From contig CALSRA010000028.1 of the NCBI GenBank assembly GCA_943788635.1, forward strand, positions 102,520 to 136,110: a stretch of 33,591 nt of DNA, given 5' to 3'. The notes under the pieces were generated by a model. That model worked only from the letters and a program-made list of their open reading frames with translations. It did not search any database and had not been told where the DNA came from. The stretch comes from an uncultured Alphaproteobacteria bacterium (lineage in GTDB: Bacteria > Pseudomonadota > Alphaproteobacteria > UBA8366 > GCA-2717185). The position numbers and the translations under genes were made by a program. Below, piece by piece: positions 15,021 through 23,395 of this stretch. Every line of letters begins with the position of its first letter. The first letter of the stretch is position 1.

Positions 15021-15812
15021 ATGGACGTAAGAATGGATGGCAGGACTGCGCTGATCACGGGCAGCAGTCTGGGACTGGGATTGGCGATGGGGCACCGTTT
15101 TGCCGAGTCCGGCGCCAATGTCGCATTGGTCGGACGCCGGGCTGATGTTGCCAAGGAAGCCGAGGAAGCCGTCCGCAAATCTGCGGGTGGCAACGGCGGA
15201 AAGATCGCTTCTTTTGCCTGTGACGTCAGTACGGCCGAAGGTGTTCAGTCGCTGCATAAATCGGTCGTCGAGACGCTGGGACCGATTGATGTTCTGGTGA
15301 ACAATGCGGGGACGTCGCAGACCGGTAAGTTCGACGATATTACGGACGAGGTATGGCAGGCGGATATCGACCTGAAACTGTTCGCGGCGATCCGCCTGTG
15401 CCGGCTGGTCATGCCGGGAATGCGGGACCGCAAATGGGGCCGTATCATCAATGTGCTTAACCTTGGTGCGAAAGCGCCGCGCGCCGGTGGGGCGCCGACG
15501 GCGGTATCGCGAGCGGCCGGTATGGCGTTGACCAAAATTCTGGCCGGTGAGGGCGCGCCGGACAACGTGCTGGTCAACGGGCTGCTGGTCGGCAATATCC
15601 AGAGCGACCAGTGGGTGCAGCGGCACAAGAACGAAGGCGGCGGCAAGACGCTGGAGGAATATTATGCACAGCTTGGCCAGCGCATCCCGCTGGGCCGCCT
15701 TGGTACGGCAGAAGAATTCGCCAACATGGCCTGCTTCCTCGCCTCCGAACAGGGTTCCTACATCACTGGCGTTGCGATCAACGTCGATGGTGGCATGAGC
15801 CCGGTGGTCTGA
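15021..15812 (+). CDS. SDR-family protein with non-canonical active site
   Basis: 263-residue Rossmann protein with an intact dinucleotide motif (TGSSLGLG, residues 13-20), NNAG (94-97) and the C-terminal INVDGGMSPV typical of FabG-like SDRs. The catalytic triad is altered. The usual serine region reads INVLN (143-147), and the YxxxK motif is replaced by T160-A-V-S-R164 in APTAVSRAAGMALTK. It may be a divergent SDR with other chemistry or a non-catalytic partner. GGGAGAAG lies 6 nt before ATG 15021. The stop is one base before the MetF-like gene (TGAGATG), so the two are one operon and probably act together. It is also followed by a phosphatase and cupin. Confidence 0.88.
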   Translation: MDVRMDGRTALITGSSLGLGLAMGHRFAESGANVALVGRRADVAKEAEEAVRKSAGGNGGKIASFACDVSTAEGVQSLHKSVVETLGPIDVLVNNAGTSQTGKFDDITDEVWQADIDLKLFAAIRLCRLVMPGMRDRKWGRIINVLNLGAKAPRAGGAPTAVSRAAGMALTKILAGEGAPDNVLVNGLLVGNIQSDQWVQRHKNEGGGKTLEEYYAQLGQRIPLGRLGTAEEFANMACFLASEQGSYITGVAINVDGGMSPVV

Positions 15813-15813
15813 G

Positions 15814-16719
15814 ATGAGCAACCTTCGCAAGGTTATATCCGAGGGCAAGTTCGCGGTCACGGCTGAGATCGTTCCGCCGCTTTCCGCCGCACCGGAAAAG
15901 CTGCTGGCCAAGGCGGTACCGTTACGTGGTCTGGTCGACGCGGTGAATGTTACCGACGCCGCCGGCGCGCGGGTCACCATGTCCAGCACGGCTGCTGCGT
16001 CCATCCTGTTGAACAGCGGCGTCGAGCCGGTCCTGCAAATGACCTGCCGTACCCGGAACCGGGTTGCCATCGAGGGCGACCTGATCGGCAATGCGGCGCT
16101 GGGCATCAACAATGTATTGGTCCTGACGGGGGATGATCCAACAACCGGCGATGAACCGGAATCGGTGATGGTCAATGACCTGAACTCGCAGGGCGTCGTC
16201 GCGATTGCCAAACGTATGCGGGATGAAGGCGTCATCCCGTCCGGCCGGAATATCGAGCCGGCGCCGGATCTGTTTCTCGGCGTGGCGGATAGCCCGATTG
16301 ATCCGAAACCGGACTGGCAGCCCAAAAGCTTGCTCGACAAGGCGGAAGCCGGTGCGAATTTTGTTCAGACCCAGTTCTGCTTCGATGTCGCGCCCTTGCG
16401 CCGGTACATGGAAGTACTGGCGAATTTCGGGTTGACCGAGAAGCTTTCCTTCCTGATCGGTGTGGGGCCGATCGCGTCGGTTCGCTCAGCGCGGTGGATG
16501 AATGAGAACCTGTACGGTGTGACGGTGCCGGACAGTATCGTCGAGCGGCTTGAAGGGGCGGAAGACCAGAAAGCCGAGGGAAAGCGGATTTGTGTTGAAA
16601 TCATCCAGCAATTGCAGGAAGTACCTGGGGTGGCAGGGGTTCATATCATGGCCCCGAACCAGGACATGGAAGCGATAGCGGCTGTGATATCTGATTCCGG
16701 CATTCGTGCAGGCCGATAG
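15814..16719 (+). CDS. methylenetetrahydrofolate reductase-like protein (MetF family)
   Basis: 301-residue TIM-barrel flavoprotein of the MetF family, expected to reduce 5,10-methylene-THF to 5-methyl-THF or run that step in reverse. Visible features are the N-terminal FAVTAEIVPP, VDAVNVTDAAGARVTMSS, PVLQMTCRTRNRVAIEGDLI, the flavin-loop LVLTGDDPTTGD, and ANFVQTQFCFDVAPL (Q378/F-type barrel segment). It is shorter and more divergent than housekeeping MetF and belongs to the type found in catabolic operons. It follows the non-canonical SDR by one nucleotide and precedes a histidine phosphatase. This context suggests one-carbon transfer from a demethylation, but no THF-dependent demethylase is in the window, so that is inference. 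Confidence 0.85.
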   Translation: MSNLRKVISEGKFAVTAEIVPPLSAAPEKLLAKAVPLRGLVDAVNVTDAAGARVTMSSTAAASILLNSGVEPVLQMTCRTRNRVAIEGDLIGNAALGINNVLVLTGDDPTTGDEPESVMVNDLNSQGVVAIAKRMRDEGVIPSGRNIEPAPDLFLGVADSPIDPKPDWQPKSLLDKAEAGANFVQTQFCFDVAPLRRYMEVLANFGLTEKLSFLIGVGPIASVRSARWMNENLYGVTVPDSIVERLEGAEDQKAEGKRICVEIIQQLQEVPGVAGVHIMAPNQDMEAIAAVISDSGIRAGR

Positions 16720-16744
16720 AGACAATTTTTAGGGAGATCAAGGT

Positions 16745-17347
16745 ATGGAGACGCCGGCTTGGCATCTTGAAGCGCAGAAAATCACGGCCGCGGCCGGCGG
16801 TCTGAAAACCGATGTGGATCAGTTCTTTTTCCTGCGGCATGGGGAAACGGAACACAACAAGCAACGCATTATCCAGACCCAGCGTGGCGTGACCCTGAAT
16901 GATACGGGGCGAGGCCAGGCGCGGGCGGCGGCGCAGATTCTCAAAAATGTCGATTTCCTTGAAATTCACGCCAGTGATCTGGAGCGTGCGTGGGAGACGG
17001 CTGAAATCGTCAATGCGGAATGCAACAAGCCGATCCACAAGGCGCCGGGCCTGTATGAGCGGAACTGGGGTGACTGGGCCGGTGGTAGCAATGTCGACCT
17101 GGACTGGGGCGGTAACCCGGGCAATGGCGAGACGCTGGAAGAATTTACACTTCGGACCCTGGAAGGGTTCAATGACGTGCTGCGGCATGGCGAGATCCTC
17201 GTCGTTGCGCATGGCGGCAACTACGCGGTCCTGCTGGCGGCAATCGGCCTCTCCGTCGCGGGCCCGCCACTGATCAAGAATGCGACGCCAATGCGGATTG
17301 CACGTGACAGCAATGCACCGGGGGGGTGGCGGCCGGAGGCGCTTTAA
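16745..17347 (+). CDS. histidine phosphatase superfamily protein
   Basis: 200-residue phosphatase of the phosphoglycerate-mutase-like superfamily. The phosphohistidine motif is FFLRHGETEHNK (R31-H32-G33). Supporting residues are E-R-A-W-E-T-A (SDLERAWETAEIV), YERNWGDWAG, and the second histidine in VVAHGGNY (H156). GGGAG lies about 8 nt before ATG 16745, 25 nt after the MetF-like gene. A 20-residue N-terminal extension (AWHLEAQKITAAAGGLKTD) precedes the core. The substrate is unknown. In this operon position it may remove a phosphate from a metabolite, with CobC-like and PhoE-like proteins as alternatives. Confidence 0.9.
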   Translation: METPAWHLEAQKITAAAGGLKTDVDQFFFLRHGETEHNKQRIIQTQRGVTLNDTGRGQARAAAQILKNVDFLEIHASDLERAWETAEIVNAECNKPIHKAPGLYERNWGDWAGGSNVDLDWGGNPGNGETLEEFTLRTLEGFNDVLRHGEILVVAHGGNYAVLLAAIGLSVAGPPLIKNATPMRIARDSNAPGGWRPEAL

Positions 17348-17389
17348 CTTCAGCTTGCCCTCCCGCTGAAGAACAGGGGAGTAATGCGG

Positions 17390-17896
17390 ATGGAAACGAC
17401 GGCCAAGCGAGCAAGTTTCGTCGTTCAGCCCGGCGAAGGTGAAAGCTACTGGCAGCCCGTGCCGGCCAACGGTTATGCCGAAGTAACCGTGTCGAAACGG
17501 AACGATCCGAGCGTTTCCGGTTTCTCCAGCGGCATTCAGGTTATCGCGCCGGGGTCGTATATCCGCGAGCATCAGCACGGCATCGAACAGGAACTGCTGT
17601 TCTTTTTCGAGGGGAAGGGAACCGTCGTCGTCAATGGCGTCGACCATCCAGTGGTTCCCGGGACCACGGTTTATGCGGGGCCGGGCAATTCCCACAAGAT
17701 CGTCAATGAGGGAACCACCGATCTGAAAATGATGTGGGTTCTGATGCCGGGCGGGCTGGAGGATTTTTTCCAGGCAATCGGTCGCGCGCGCCAGCCTGGC
17801 GAAACCCCGCCGGCACCGTTTGACCGGCCCGTGAATGTCGCGGAAATAGAGGCGGAAACGGTGTTTGCCGCACTCGACAAAGCGAAGAGCGAATAG
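17390..17896 (+). CDS. cupin-domain protein
   Basis: 168-residue protein with one cupin barrel. Motif 1 is GSYIREHQHGIEQELLFFFEGKGTVVVNG (H-x-H...E) and motif 2 is VYAGPGNSHKIVNEG (final histidine), giving a complete metal site. Cupins of this size are small dioxygenases, isomerases or binding proteins. I chose the second ATG at 17390 because AGGGGAG at 17375-17381 is 8 nt from it but only 2 nt from the ATG at 17384. The gene stops 4 nt before the alpha/beta hydrolase, so they are probably one operon. The substrate cannot be told from sequence. Confidence 0.88.
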   Translation: METTAKRASFVVQPGEGESYWQPVPANGYAEVTVSKRNDPSVSGFSSGIQVIAPGSYIREHQHGIEQELLFFFEGKGTVVVNGVDHPVVPGTTVYAGPGNSHKIVNEGTTDLKMMWVLMPGGLEDFFQAIGRARQPGETPPAPFDRPVNVAEIEAETVFAALDKAKSE

Positions 17897-17900
17897 ACGC

Positions 17901-18713
17901 ATGCCGCATCTCACCCTGTCCGACGGCGAACAGCTTTACTATGAAGATCACGGCACCGGCAGGCCGTTGCTGCTGGTTTCAGGACTGGGCGGGACGGCAT
18001 CGTTCTGGGCGCCGCATGTCACGCCGCTGGCAGAAAATTTCCGCGTTATCCTGCACGATCATCGCGGCACTGGTTCCAGCAGCAAATCGCTGATCGATTA
18101 TTCCATTGCCCAGATGACCGGCGACCTGCTGGAACTGATGGACCATCTGGATATTGCCCGCGCCGATTTTGTCGGCCACTCCACGGGCGGTGCTATCGGG
18201 CAGACGATGGCGCTGGACCATCCCGAACGGATTGACCGTTTGGTTCTGAGCGCAACATGGACGGCAGCCGATGACTATTTCCGGCGGCTGTTCGACATGC
18301 GCAGCAATATCCTGCGTACCGGGGGTGTCGAAGCCTATGTTCGGTCGCAGGCGGTATTCATGTTCCCGCCGGGCTGGGTTCGGGACCGGATGTCAGGCAT
18401 GCTGCAGCAGGAGAACGCGAGTATTGCGGCGTTCCCGCCGCCCGAAGTGATGCTGCGCCGTATTCAGGCGATCCTGCGCTTTGGCAGACAGGACGAACTG
18501 GGTAATATTTCCGCGCCGTGCCTTGTTATCGGCGCGCAGGATGACATGATTACGCCGGTCTATTTCACCGAGGAACTTGGCCGGCTTATTCCCGGTGCGC
18601 AGACCGTCATTCTGCCCGGTGGCGGCCATTTCTTTCCGATCTCACAGGCGGAATTGTTCCGCGACCACCTGACAGGGTTCCTTGCCTCGACAGAAAGCAT
18701 TGATGATGACTGA
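17901..18713 (+). CDS. alpha/beta hydrolase (RutD/enol-lactonase-like)
   Basis: 270-residue alpha/beta hydrolase. Nucleophile elbow is VGHSTGG (S94), the oxyanion region is LVSGLGGTASFW, DHRGTGSS follows strand 4, and the acid and histidine are in GAQDDMITP (D214 or D215) and GGGHFFP (H243). The composition is close to the RutD/3-oxoadipate enol-lactonase branch, which hydrolyses carbamates, lactones or similar small substrates. ATG 17901 comes 4 nt after the cupin stop. The last codons overlap the amidase start by about 11 bp. The hydrolase-amidase pair suggests stepwise hydrolysis of an amide or cyclic compound. Confidence 0.92.
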   Translation: MPHLTLSDGEQLYYEDHGTGRPLLLVSGLGGTASFWAPHVTPLAENFRVILHDHRGTGSSSKSLIDYSIAQMTGDLLELMDHLDIARADFVGHSTGGAIGQTMALDHPERIDRLVLSATWTAADDYFRRLFDMRSNILRTGGVEAYVRSQAVFMFPPGWVRDRMSGMLQQENASIAAFPPPEVMLRRIQAILRFGRQDELGNISAPCLVIGAQDDMITPVYFTEELGRLIPGAQTVILPGGGHFFPISQAELFRDHLTGFLASTESIDDD

Positions 18714-20100
18714 TATCGATCCCGCGTTTAGCACCGCCCATGACCTTGCCGATGCGATACAGGCGGGGCGGCTGTCGCCCGTTACCCTGATGGCAGCATT
18801 GCTGGACCGTATTTCCCGGCATGACGAAAAGCTGCATTCCTTCGTGACCGTTTACGGCAAAGACGCGCTGCAGGCGGCGGAGGCAGCGGAGAAGGCGATC
18901 CGGTCAGGCCATGCGGTCGGGCCACTGCACGGCATTCCGGTGGCGTTGAAGGACATTATCGATCTGGAAGGGCGCGTTACAACAGGCGGGTCCTTCGCAC
19001 TGAAGGACAGGGTATCGACCGTCACCGCGACGCTGGCGAAAAAGCTGATTGCCGCCGGCATGATTGTCATCGGCAAGACACATTCGGTGGAATTTGCCAT
19101 GGGTGGCTGGGGCACGAACCAGCATATGGGAACGCCCTGGAACCCATGGGACCTGGAAACCCTCCGCGCGCCGGGTGGTTCCAGCGCCGGGACCGGCGTG
19201 GCGATCGGCGCCGGGCTGGCGCCATGGGGGCTGGGGACCGACACTGGCGGTTCGGTGCGGTTGCCGGCTGCGTGGTGCGGGCTGACCGGCTTGAAGACGA
19301 CGGTGGGGCGGATAAGCTGTTTTGGCGTGCTGCCGCTGGCCAGTTCACTGGATACCCCGGGCCCCATGACCCGTTGTGTCGAGGATGCGGCACTGCTGTA
19401 CAACGCGATGCAGGGGCCGGACTCTCTGGACCCGCTGACGAAGGGCGTTGCGTTTGAGGACCCGCTGCCGGAAATGCGGCGCGGTGTTGCGGGGCTGAAA
19501 CTTGCCTTGATGCCCGCGAGCGAGAGAGAAGGTGTCGATCCGGAGGTTCTGGCGGCGTTCGATGCCTCAGTCGAAAAATTGCGAGAACTGGGTGCGACGA
19601 TCGAGGAAGTATCCCTGCCACTGCCATTCGCGGCGATGGGCGGCATGACCGGCCGGATTATTGGTGCTGAAGGCTATCATTTCGTCGGTGATCTGGTCGA
19701 CGACATGGACCTGCCCATTGACGAGGCCGTGCGGCCCCGTATCTGGATCGGCAAGGACATGACCGCGAAAACCTATCTGGGCACGCTTAAAAAGCGAGAG
19801 TTCGTAAAGCGGGAATACGATCTTTCCCTGGCTGGTTACGATGCGCTGCTTACCCCGACGACGGCAACGCCCGCGCCGGCGGTCGATAGCATTGACCAGT
19901 CGCAAACGCCGGCGCTGTTCACACGGATGGTGAACCTGCTTGATCGATGCGCGCTGGCACTTCCGAACGGCTTTACGGCGAGTGGTTTGCCGACCTCGCT
20001 GCAGATCGTCTGTGACGGCTATGACGAGGCGATGGCGCTGCGGATCGGCTGGGCCTATGAGCAGGCAACCGATTGGAATTCCCGCCGGCCACCGCTCTGA
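18703..20100 (+). CDS. amidase (amidase signature family)
   Basis: Amidase of 465 residues that hydrolyses a carboxamide, a normal size for the family. The Ser-cisSer-Lys triad is K83 in PVALKDIID, S160 in RAPGGSSAGTGVAIG and S184 in DTGGSVRLPAAWCG. TRCVEDAALLYNAM and GLPTSLQIVCDG complete the family pattern. ATG 18703 or 18706 is the start, inside the end of the hydrolase gene. The weak ribosome site suggests coupling. The C-terminus lacks the GatA-specific tail, and no gatB or gatC is near, so a role in tRNA amidation is unlikely. Catabolic amide hydrolysis is the best reading, with the substrate unknown. Confidence 0.92.
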   Translation: MMTDIDPAFSTAHDLADAIQAGRLSPVTLMAALLDRISRHDEKLHSFVTVYGKDALQAAEAAEKAIRSGHAVGPLHGIPVALKDIIDLEGRVTTGGSFALKDRVSTVTATLAKKLIAAGMIVIGKTHSVEFAMGGWGTNQHMGTPWNPWDLETLRAPGGSSAGTGVAIGAGLAPWGLGTDTGGSVRLPAAWCGLTGLKTTVGRISCFGVLPLASSLDTPGPMTRCVEDAALLYNAMQGPDSLDPLTKGVAFEDPLPEMRRGVAGLKLALMPASEREGVDPEVLAAFDASVEKLRELGATIEEVSLPLPFAAMGGMTGRIIGAEGYHFVGDLVDDMDLPIDEAVRPRIWIGKDMTAKTYLGTLKKREFVKREYDLSLAGYDALLTPTTATPAPAVDSIDQSQTPALFTRMVNLLDRCALALPNGFTASGLPTSLQIVCDGYDEAMALRIGWAYEQATDWNSRRPPL

Positions 20101-20106
20101 TCGGTG

Positions 20107-20131
20107 CCGCCGTGCAAGGGCTGCACGGCGG
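20107..20131. terminator. hairpin between convergent amidase and luciferase-like genes
   Basis: A perfect 10-bp stem, CCGCCGTGCA (20107-20116) and TGCACGGCGG (20122-20131), closes a 5-nt loop. It lies between the amidase stop (20100) and the convergent luciferase-like gene end (20168). The T-tract on either side is weak (CGTTCTT downstream on plus). Confidence 0.72.
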
Positions 20132-20167
20132 ATCAACGTTCTTCGGTTTCGGTAAACTCAGGATGAC

Positions 20168-21040
20168 CTAGCCGGGGTAGTTTTCCTTGAACTTGCTTAG
20201 TTGTTCCAGATGCGCGTCCATGGAACCAAGGCCGGATGCCATTGTGCGAACGGTCAGGTGTGTGGCGCCCATCTGCTTCCATGTGTCGGCATCGGCTGCC
20301 CATGCCTGCGGGCCGCGATCTTCGGTCAGGATCGTTGCTTCATAGCCCAGTGTCTTGATGTCGCGACCGGCCTTGATGGCCGCTTCGCAGAACACTTCGC
20401 GATGGCGGTTGGCCTCGTCACCGGGCCCAACGCGCGGGTTGGTCAGAAGGCCGTCGGCGATACGCCCGGCCCGGGCAATGGCCGGCTCGACAAAGCCGCC
20501 GATCCAGACCGGAATAGGCCGCTGTACCGGCAGCGGGTTGATGCCCGCGTCCTCGATCTTGTGCCATTGGCCGTTATAGGTGACGAGTTCATTGGTCCAG
20601 AGCTGACGCATCACGTCGATCTGTTCCTCGACCCGTTTACCGCGATTGTGGAAGTCTTCGTGCAGTGCCTCGAATTCCATCTTGTTCCAGCCGATGCCGA
20701 CACCCAGCCGCAGCCGCCCACCGCTCAACAGGTCAAGTTCGGCAGCCTGTTTGGCGACAACGGCCGTCTGCCGCTGGGGCAGGATCAGAATCGCTGTCGT
20801 GAGCTGAATTTTTTTCGTCAACGCCGCGATATAGGCGAAGAAGATAAGCGGTTCATGGAACATGTTTTCGCGCGTGTAGAATGCGCGCCAGTCATCGGCA
20901 ACCGCCGTGCCCTGCTGCAGCACATGGTCGATCAGGGTCAGGTGTTCGTAACCCATTTCCTCGATCGCCTGGGCAAAGTCGCGGATGGCAACCGGGTCGG
21001 TGCCGATTTCGGTCGTTGGAATTGATATTCCGATTTGCAT
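20168..21040 (-). CDS. luciferase-like (LLM class) flavin oxidoreductase
   Basis: 290-residue TIM-barrel oxidoreductase of the bacterial luciferase/F420-dependent superfamily. Typical elements are the N-terminal MQIGISIPTTEIGTDPVAIRD, YEHLTLIDHV, LTTAILILPQRQTAVVAKQAAELDLLSGGRLRLGVGIGWN and PIPVWIGG. The cofactor may be FMN or F420, and family resemblance does not decide. GGGAG precedes ATG 21040 by about 9 nt. It is divergent from the canonical SDR at 21124, and the 83-bp gap must hold both promoters. It probably belongs to the catabolic region, oxidising or monooxygenating a substrate that is not identifiable here. Confidence 0.92.
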   Translation of the reverse strand: MQIGISIPTTEIGTDPVAIRDFAQAIEEMGYEHLTLIDHVLQQGTAVADDWRAFYTRENMFHEPLIFFAYIAALTKKIQLTTAILILPQRQTAVVAKQAAELDLLSGGRLRLGVGIGWNKMEFEALHEDFHNRGKRVEEQIDVMRQLWTNELVTYNGQWHKIEDAGINPLPVQRPIPVWIGGFVEPAIARAGRIADGLLTNPRVGPGDEANRHREVFCEAAIKAGRDIKTLGYEATILTEDRGPQAWAADADTWKQMGATHLTVRTMASGLGSMDAHLEQLSKFKENYPG

Positions 21041-21123
21041 GTTGGAGCGTCTCCCTTCGCTGTTGGCGCAATCCTGAAGAATGTTGCTATCCTTTGCAAG
21101 GTAACGGAACGGGAGGATTGAAA

Positions 21124-21882
21124 ATGGGAAATCTGCTGGACGGTCATATCGCGGTTGTCACTGGCGGTGGCTCGGGAATCGGCCGGGCAATTTGCCTGGG
21201 ATATGCGGCAGAAGGCGCCAGAGTTGCGGTGGCCGATGTAAACGAGGCCGGGGCTACTGAAACTGCGGAAATGATTGCGCGGGCTTCCGGCGAGGCGCGC
21301 AGTTATGCGCTGGATGTGACCGACCGGGGTTCCTGCAAGACCCTCGCGGATTCGGTCGCGCGGGATTTCGGCGCTGTTTCCATACTCGTGAACAATGCGG
21401 GCATTGTCCGGCGCGAAAAATTGACAGCGGCAGACGCGGATGCGGACTGGGATGCCGTCATCGACGTGAATCTGATGGGGCCGTACAACGTCACCAAAGC
21501 GTTTCTGGATGTGCTGAAACAGACGAAAGGACGAATCATCAATCTCGGTTCGATCCAGTCGTTCGTGCATACCGGAAACGCGATTGCCTATACGGCGTCC
21601 AAAACCGGCATTCTGGGCTTCACCAAGGCGCTGGCGGCCGAGCTGGGACCGGATGGGGTGCGGGTGAATGCTATTGGCCCCGGATTGATCCAGACGCCGC
21701 TCAACGCGGAAAGCCGTGCCAGCAACGCGGGTATGGTGGAAAATTTCATGCGCCATACCCCGCTTGGACGGCCGGGTGAATCCGAAGACATCGCCGGTCC
21801 GGCGATCTTCCTTGCATCAGACATGTCGGCGTATGTGACCGGGGTCCTGCTGCCGGTCGACGGCGGATACCTGACGGTCTGA
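21124..21882 (+). CDS. short-chain dehydrogenase/reductase (canonical)
   Basis: 252-residue classical SDR with a full active site: TGGGSGIG at the N-terminus (cofactor), NNAG at 90-93, S143 in INLGSIQSF, Y156-x3-K160 in AYTASKTG, and the C-terminal LPVDGGYLTV. Aspartate after the second strand (VADVNEAG) favours NAD(H). GGGAGG precedes ATG 21124 by about 7 nt. In contrast to the SDR at 15021, every catalytic residue is present. It stops 9 nt before the end of the convergent FAD oxidoreductase gene. It likely oxidises or reduces a secondary alcohol or beta-hydroxyacyl intermediate of the region's pathway. Confidence 0.93.
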   Translation: MGNLLDGHIAVVTGGGSGIGRAICLGYAAEGARVAVADVNEAGATETAEMIARASGEARSYALDVTDRGSCKTLADSVARDFGAVSILVNNAGIVRREKLTAADADADWDAVIDVNLMGPYNVTKAFLDVLKQTKGRIINLGSIQSFVHTGNAIAYTASKTGILGFTKALAAELGPDGVRVNAIGPGLIQTPLNAESRASNAGMVENFMRHTPLGRPGESEDIAGPAIFLASDMSAYVTGVLLPVDGGYLTV

Positions 21883-21890
21883 TTGACGCG

Positions 21891-23252
21891 TCAGAGTTCG
21901 CCGGAATCGGGCCAATCCGCGAGCAAGACCTGATAGGCAGGGTCGTCATAGCGCGCGGGGTCGAAAGCCTGTGCGTAGGCGGGCAGGGCGATGTCCATTG
22001 CATGGGCGGCCAGTAATTCGCCACCGGCCATTGCCATCATGATGCCGAATCCGGAATACGCGCTGCTGATGAAGGCGCCTTTCACCGATAGGGGGCCGAT
22101 CAGGGGCCGGTTTTCCGGTGTCTTCGTGTAGTAGCCACCGTCGATATAGGGTTTCGGCAGGTGATCGAAATACTGCGCAAGGGCCGGAACCGCTGCCGAC
22201 ATGCCGCGAGTCACGATTTCCGGATAGGCCGGATCAAACGGAACCGGGAAGACCGGCGCATCGGACAGCACGTCATAGGTCCAGTACAGGATCACGCTGT
22301 CGCCGCGTCCTTCCGGTCGGCCATGGACACCGGCAGGGAACTGGCTCAGCAAGTGAGCGGTATCCGCGGAAGACGCCAGTGCAGCGCGTTCTTCTGGCTG
22401 CCAGGGCAGCGTGACCGGATCGGTCCAGATTATCAGCGGCGCATCGCGTGGTACGGCCATACGGGAATCGGCGAAGCTGATCTTGACGTGCCCTTCCAGT
22501 GCCAGCGGTAGCGCGATGCCCAGCTTGCGGTTGATGTCCGGCGCGAACGGCCCCGCGGCATTGATGAAAACAGGTGTCGTAATTGTTTCGCCGCCGCCGG
22601 GTGTTTCGACCCGGACGCCGCATACCTGTCCGCCCGTTACATCGATATCGGCCAGTTGGCCCCGGATGAGGCGCGTTCCGTTTTCCCGCGCGGCTTCGAG
22701 CAGTGTCATGCCCAATTGCTGGGCGCTCAGCCAGCCGCATCGCCGGGCATGGGCAACCATCGTGGTTTCGGCTGTCAGATAGGGAAATCGTTCGCGAATC
22801 ATATCCCGGTCGCGAATAATGTCGATGCCGTCGGGCTGACCTTCGAATTTGGCCGGATGATGGATTTCGTAAGATGCAGAATTGGCGCTGCCATTGTGAA
22901 TACGGACGGGACCTGCGCCCATGTCGGATGCTTCGCGGGCAAGTTCGACAAGTGAGAGGCCGTCACCGGCGGTCGCGAACAGATAGCCACGGCGGTTCAT
23001 ATGAAAGGCGTTGTCTGTCTCCCGGGCGAGGCCCTCGAGCAAATCGATGCTCCGATTAGCCAGGGCGACCATTGCGTCACCGGGGCCCGGCCACCAGTTG
23101 CGGTAACATTCCGTCGACTTGTCGCTGGTCAGCGTCAGGGGTGGCCGCTCATCGACCAGGACGACGCGCTTCATCCCATGCCGGACCGACAGATGATACG
23201 CGGCGGCGATTCCGGCAATTCCAGCGCCGCATATGACGGCGTCAGCCTGCAT
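21891..23252 (-). CDS. FAD-dependent oxidoreductase (DAO/sarcosine-oxidase-like)
   Basis: 453-residue flavoenzyme of the DAO superfamily that includes D-amino acid dehydrogenases, sarcosine oxidases and glycine oxidases. The N-terminal FAD motif is VICGAGIAGIAAAYHLS (near residues 6-22). VLVDERPPLTLTSDKSTECYRNWWPGPG and the C-terminal GGYYTKTPENRPLIGPLSVKGAFISSAYSGFGIMMA complete the family pattern. ATG 23252 gives the first residues MQADAVICGAG. The frame is open further upstream, but that part is antisense to the alcohol dehydrogenase promoter region and has no family similarity. The amine substrate is unknown. It is divergent from the alcohol dehydrogenase gene. Confidence 0.92.
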   Translation of the reverse strand: MQADAVICGAGIAGIAAAYHLSVRHGMKRVVLVDERPPLTLTSDKSTECYRNWWPGPGDAMVALANRSIDLLEGLARETDNAFHMNRRGYLFATAGDGLSLVELAREASDMGAGPVRIHNGSANSASYEIHHPAKFEGQPDGIDIIRDRDMIRERFPYLTAETTMVAHARRCGWLSAQQLGMTLLEAARENGTRLIRGQLADIDVTGGQVCGVRVETPGGGETITTPVFINAAGPFAPDINRKLGIALPLALEGHVKISFADSRMAVPRDAPLIIWTDPVTLPWQPEERAALASSADTAHLLSQFPAGVHGRPEGRGDSVILYWTYDVLSDAPVFPVPFDPAYPEIVTRGMSAAVPALAQYFDHLPKPYIDGGYYTKTPENRPLIGPLSVKGAFISSAYSGFGIMMAMAGGELLAAHAMDIALPAYAQAFDPARYDDPAYQVLLADWPDSGEL

Positions 23253-23395
23253 GGTATCCCGCGATTCTGAAGGTGATCTGGCGGTGCATCGACATCCCGT
23301 GTTTGGCAAGCGGCTGCACCAAGCTATAACAGGGCAAGATGATTTGGCGAGTGCCGTTTTCCAGCGCGTCGCCGGGATACCGGGAGGATTACAGG

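Noticed and set aside
14886..16340. 484-codon open frame on the minus strand
   Set aside because: It lies antisense to the SDR and MetF-like genes, which have clear family motifs and start signals; its translation has low-complexity Arg/Ser content and no recognisable domain.
16646..17914. 422-codon open frame on the minus strand
   Set aside because: Antisense shadow of the histidine phosphatase and cupin genes; long open frames are expected opposite GC-rich coding DNA.
18682..18702. Upstream start for the amidase adding seven residues (MPRQKAL)
   Set aside because: This would lie deeper in the hydrolase gene without a ribosome site; ATG 18703/18706 fits the family N-terminus better.
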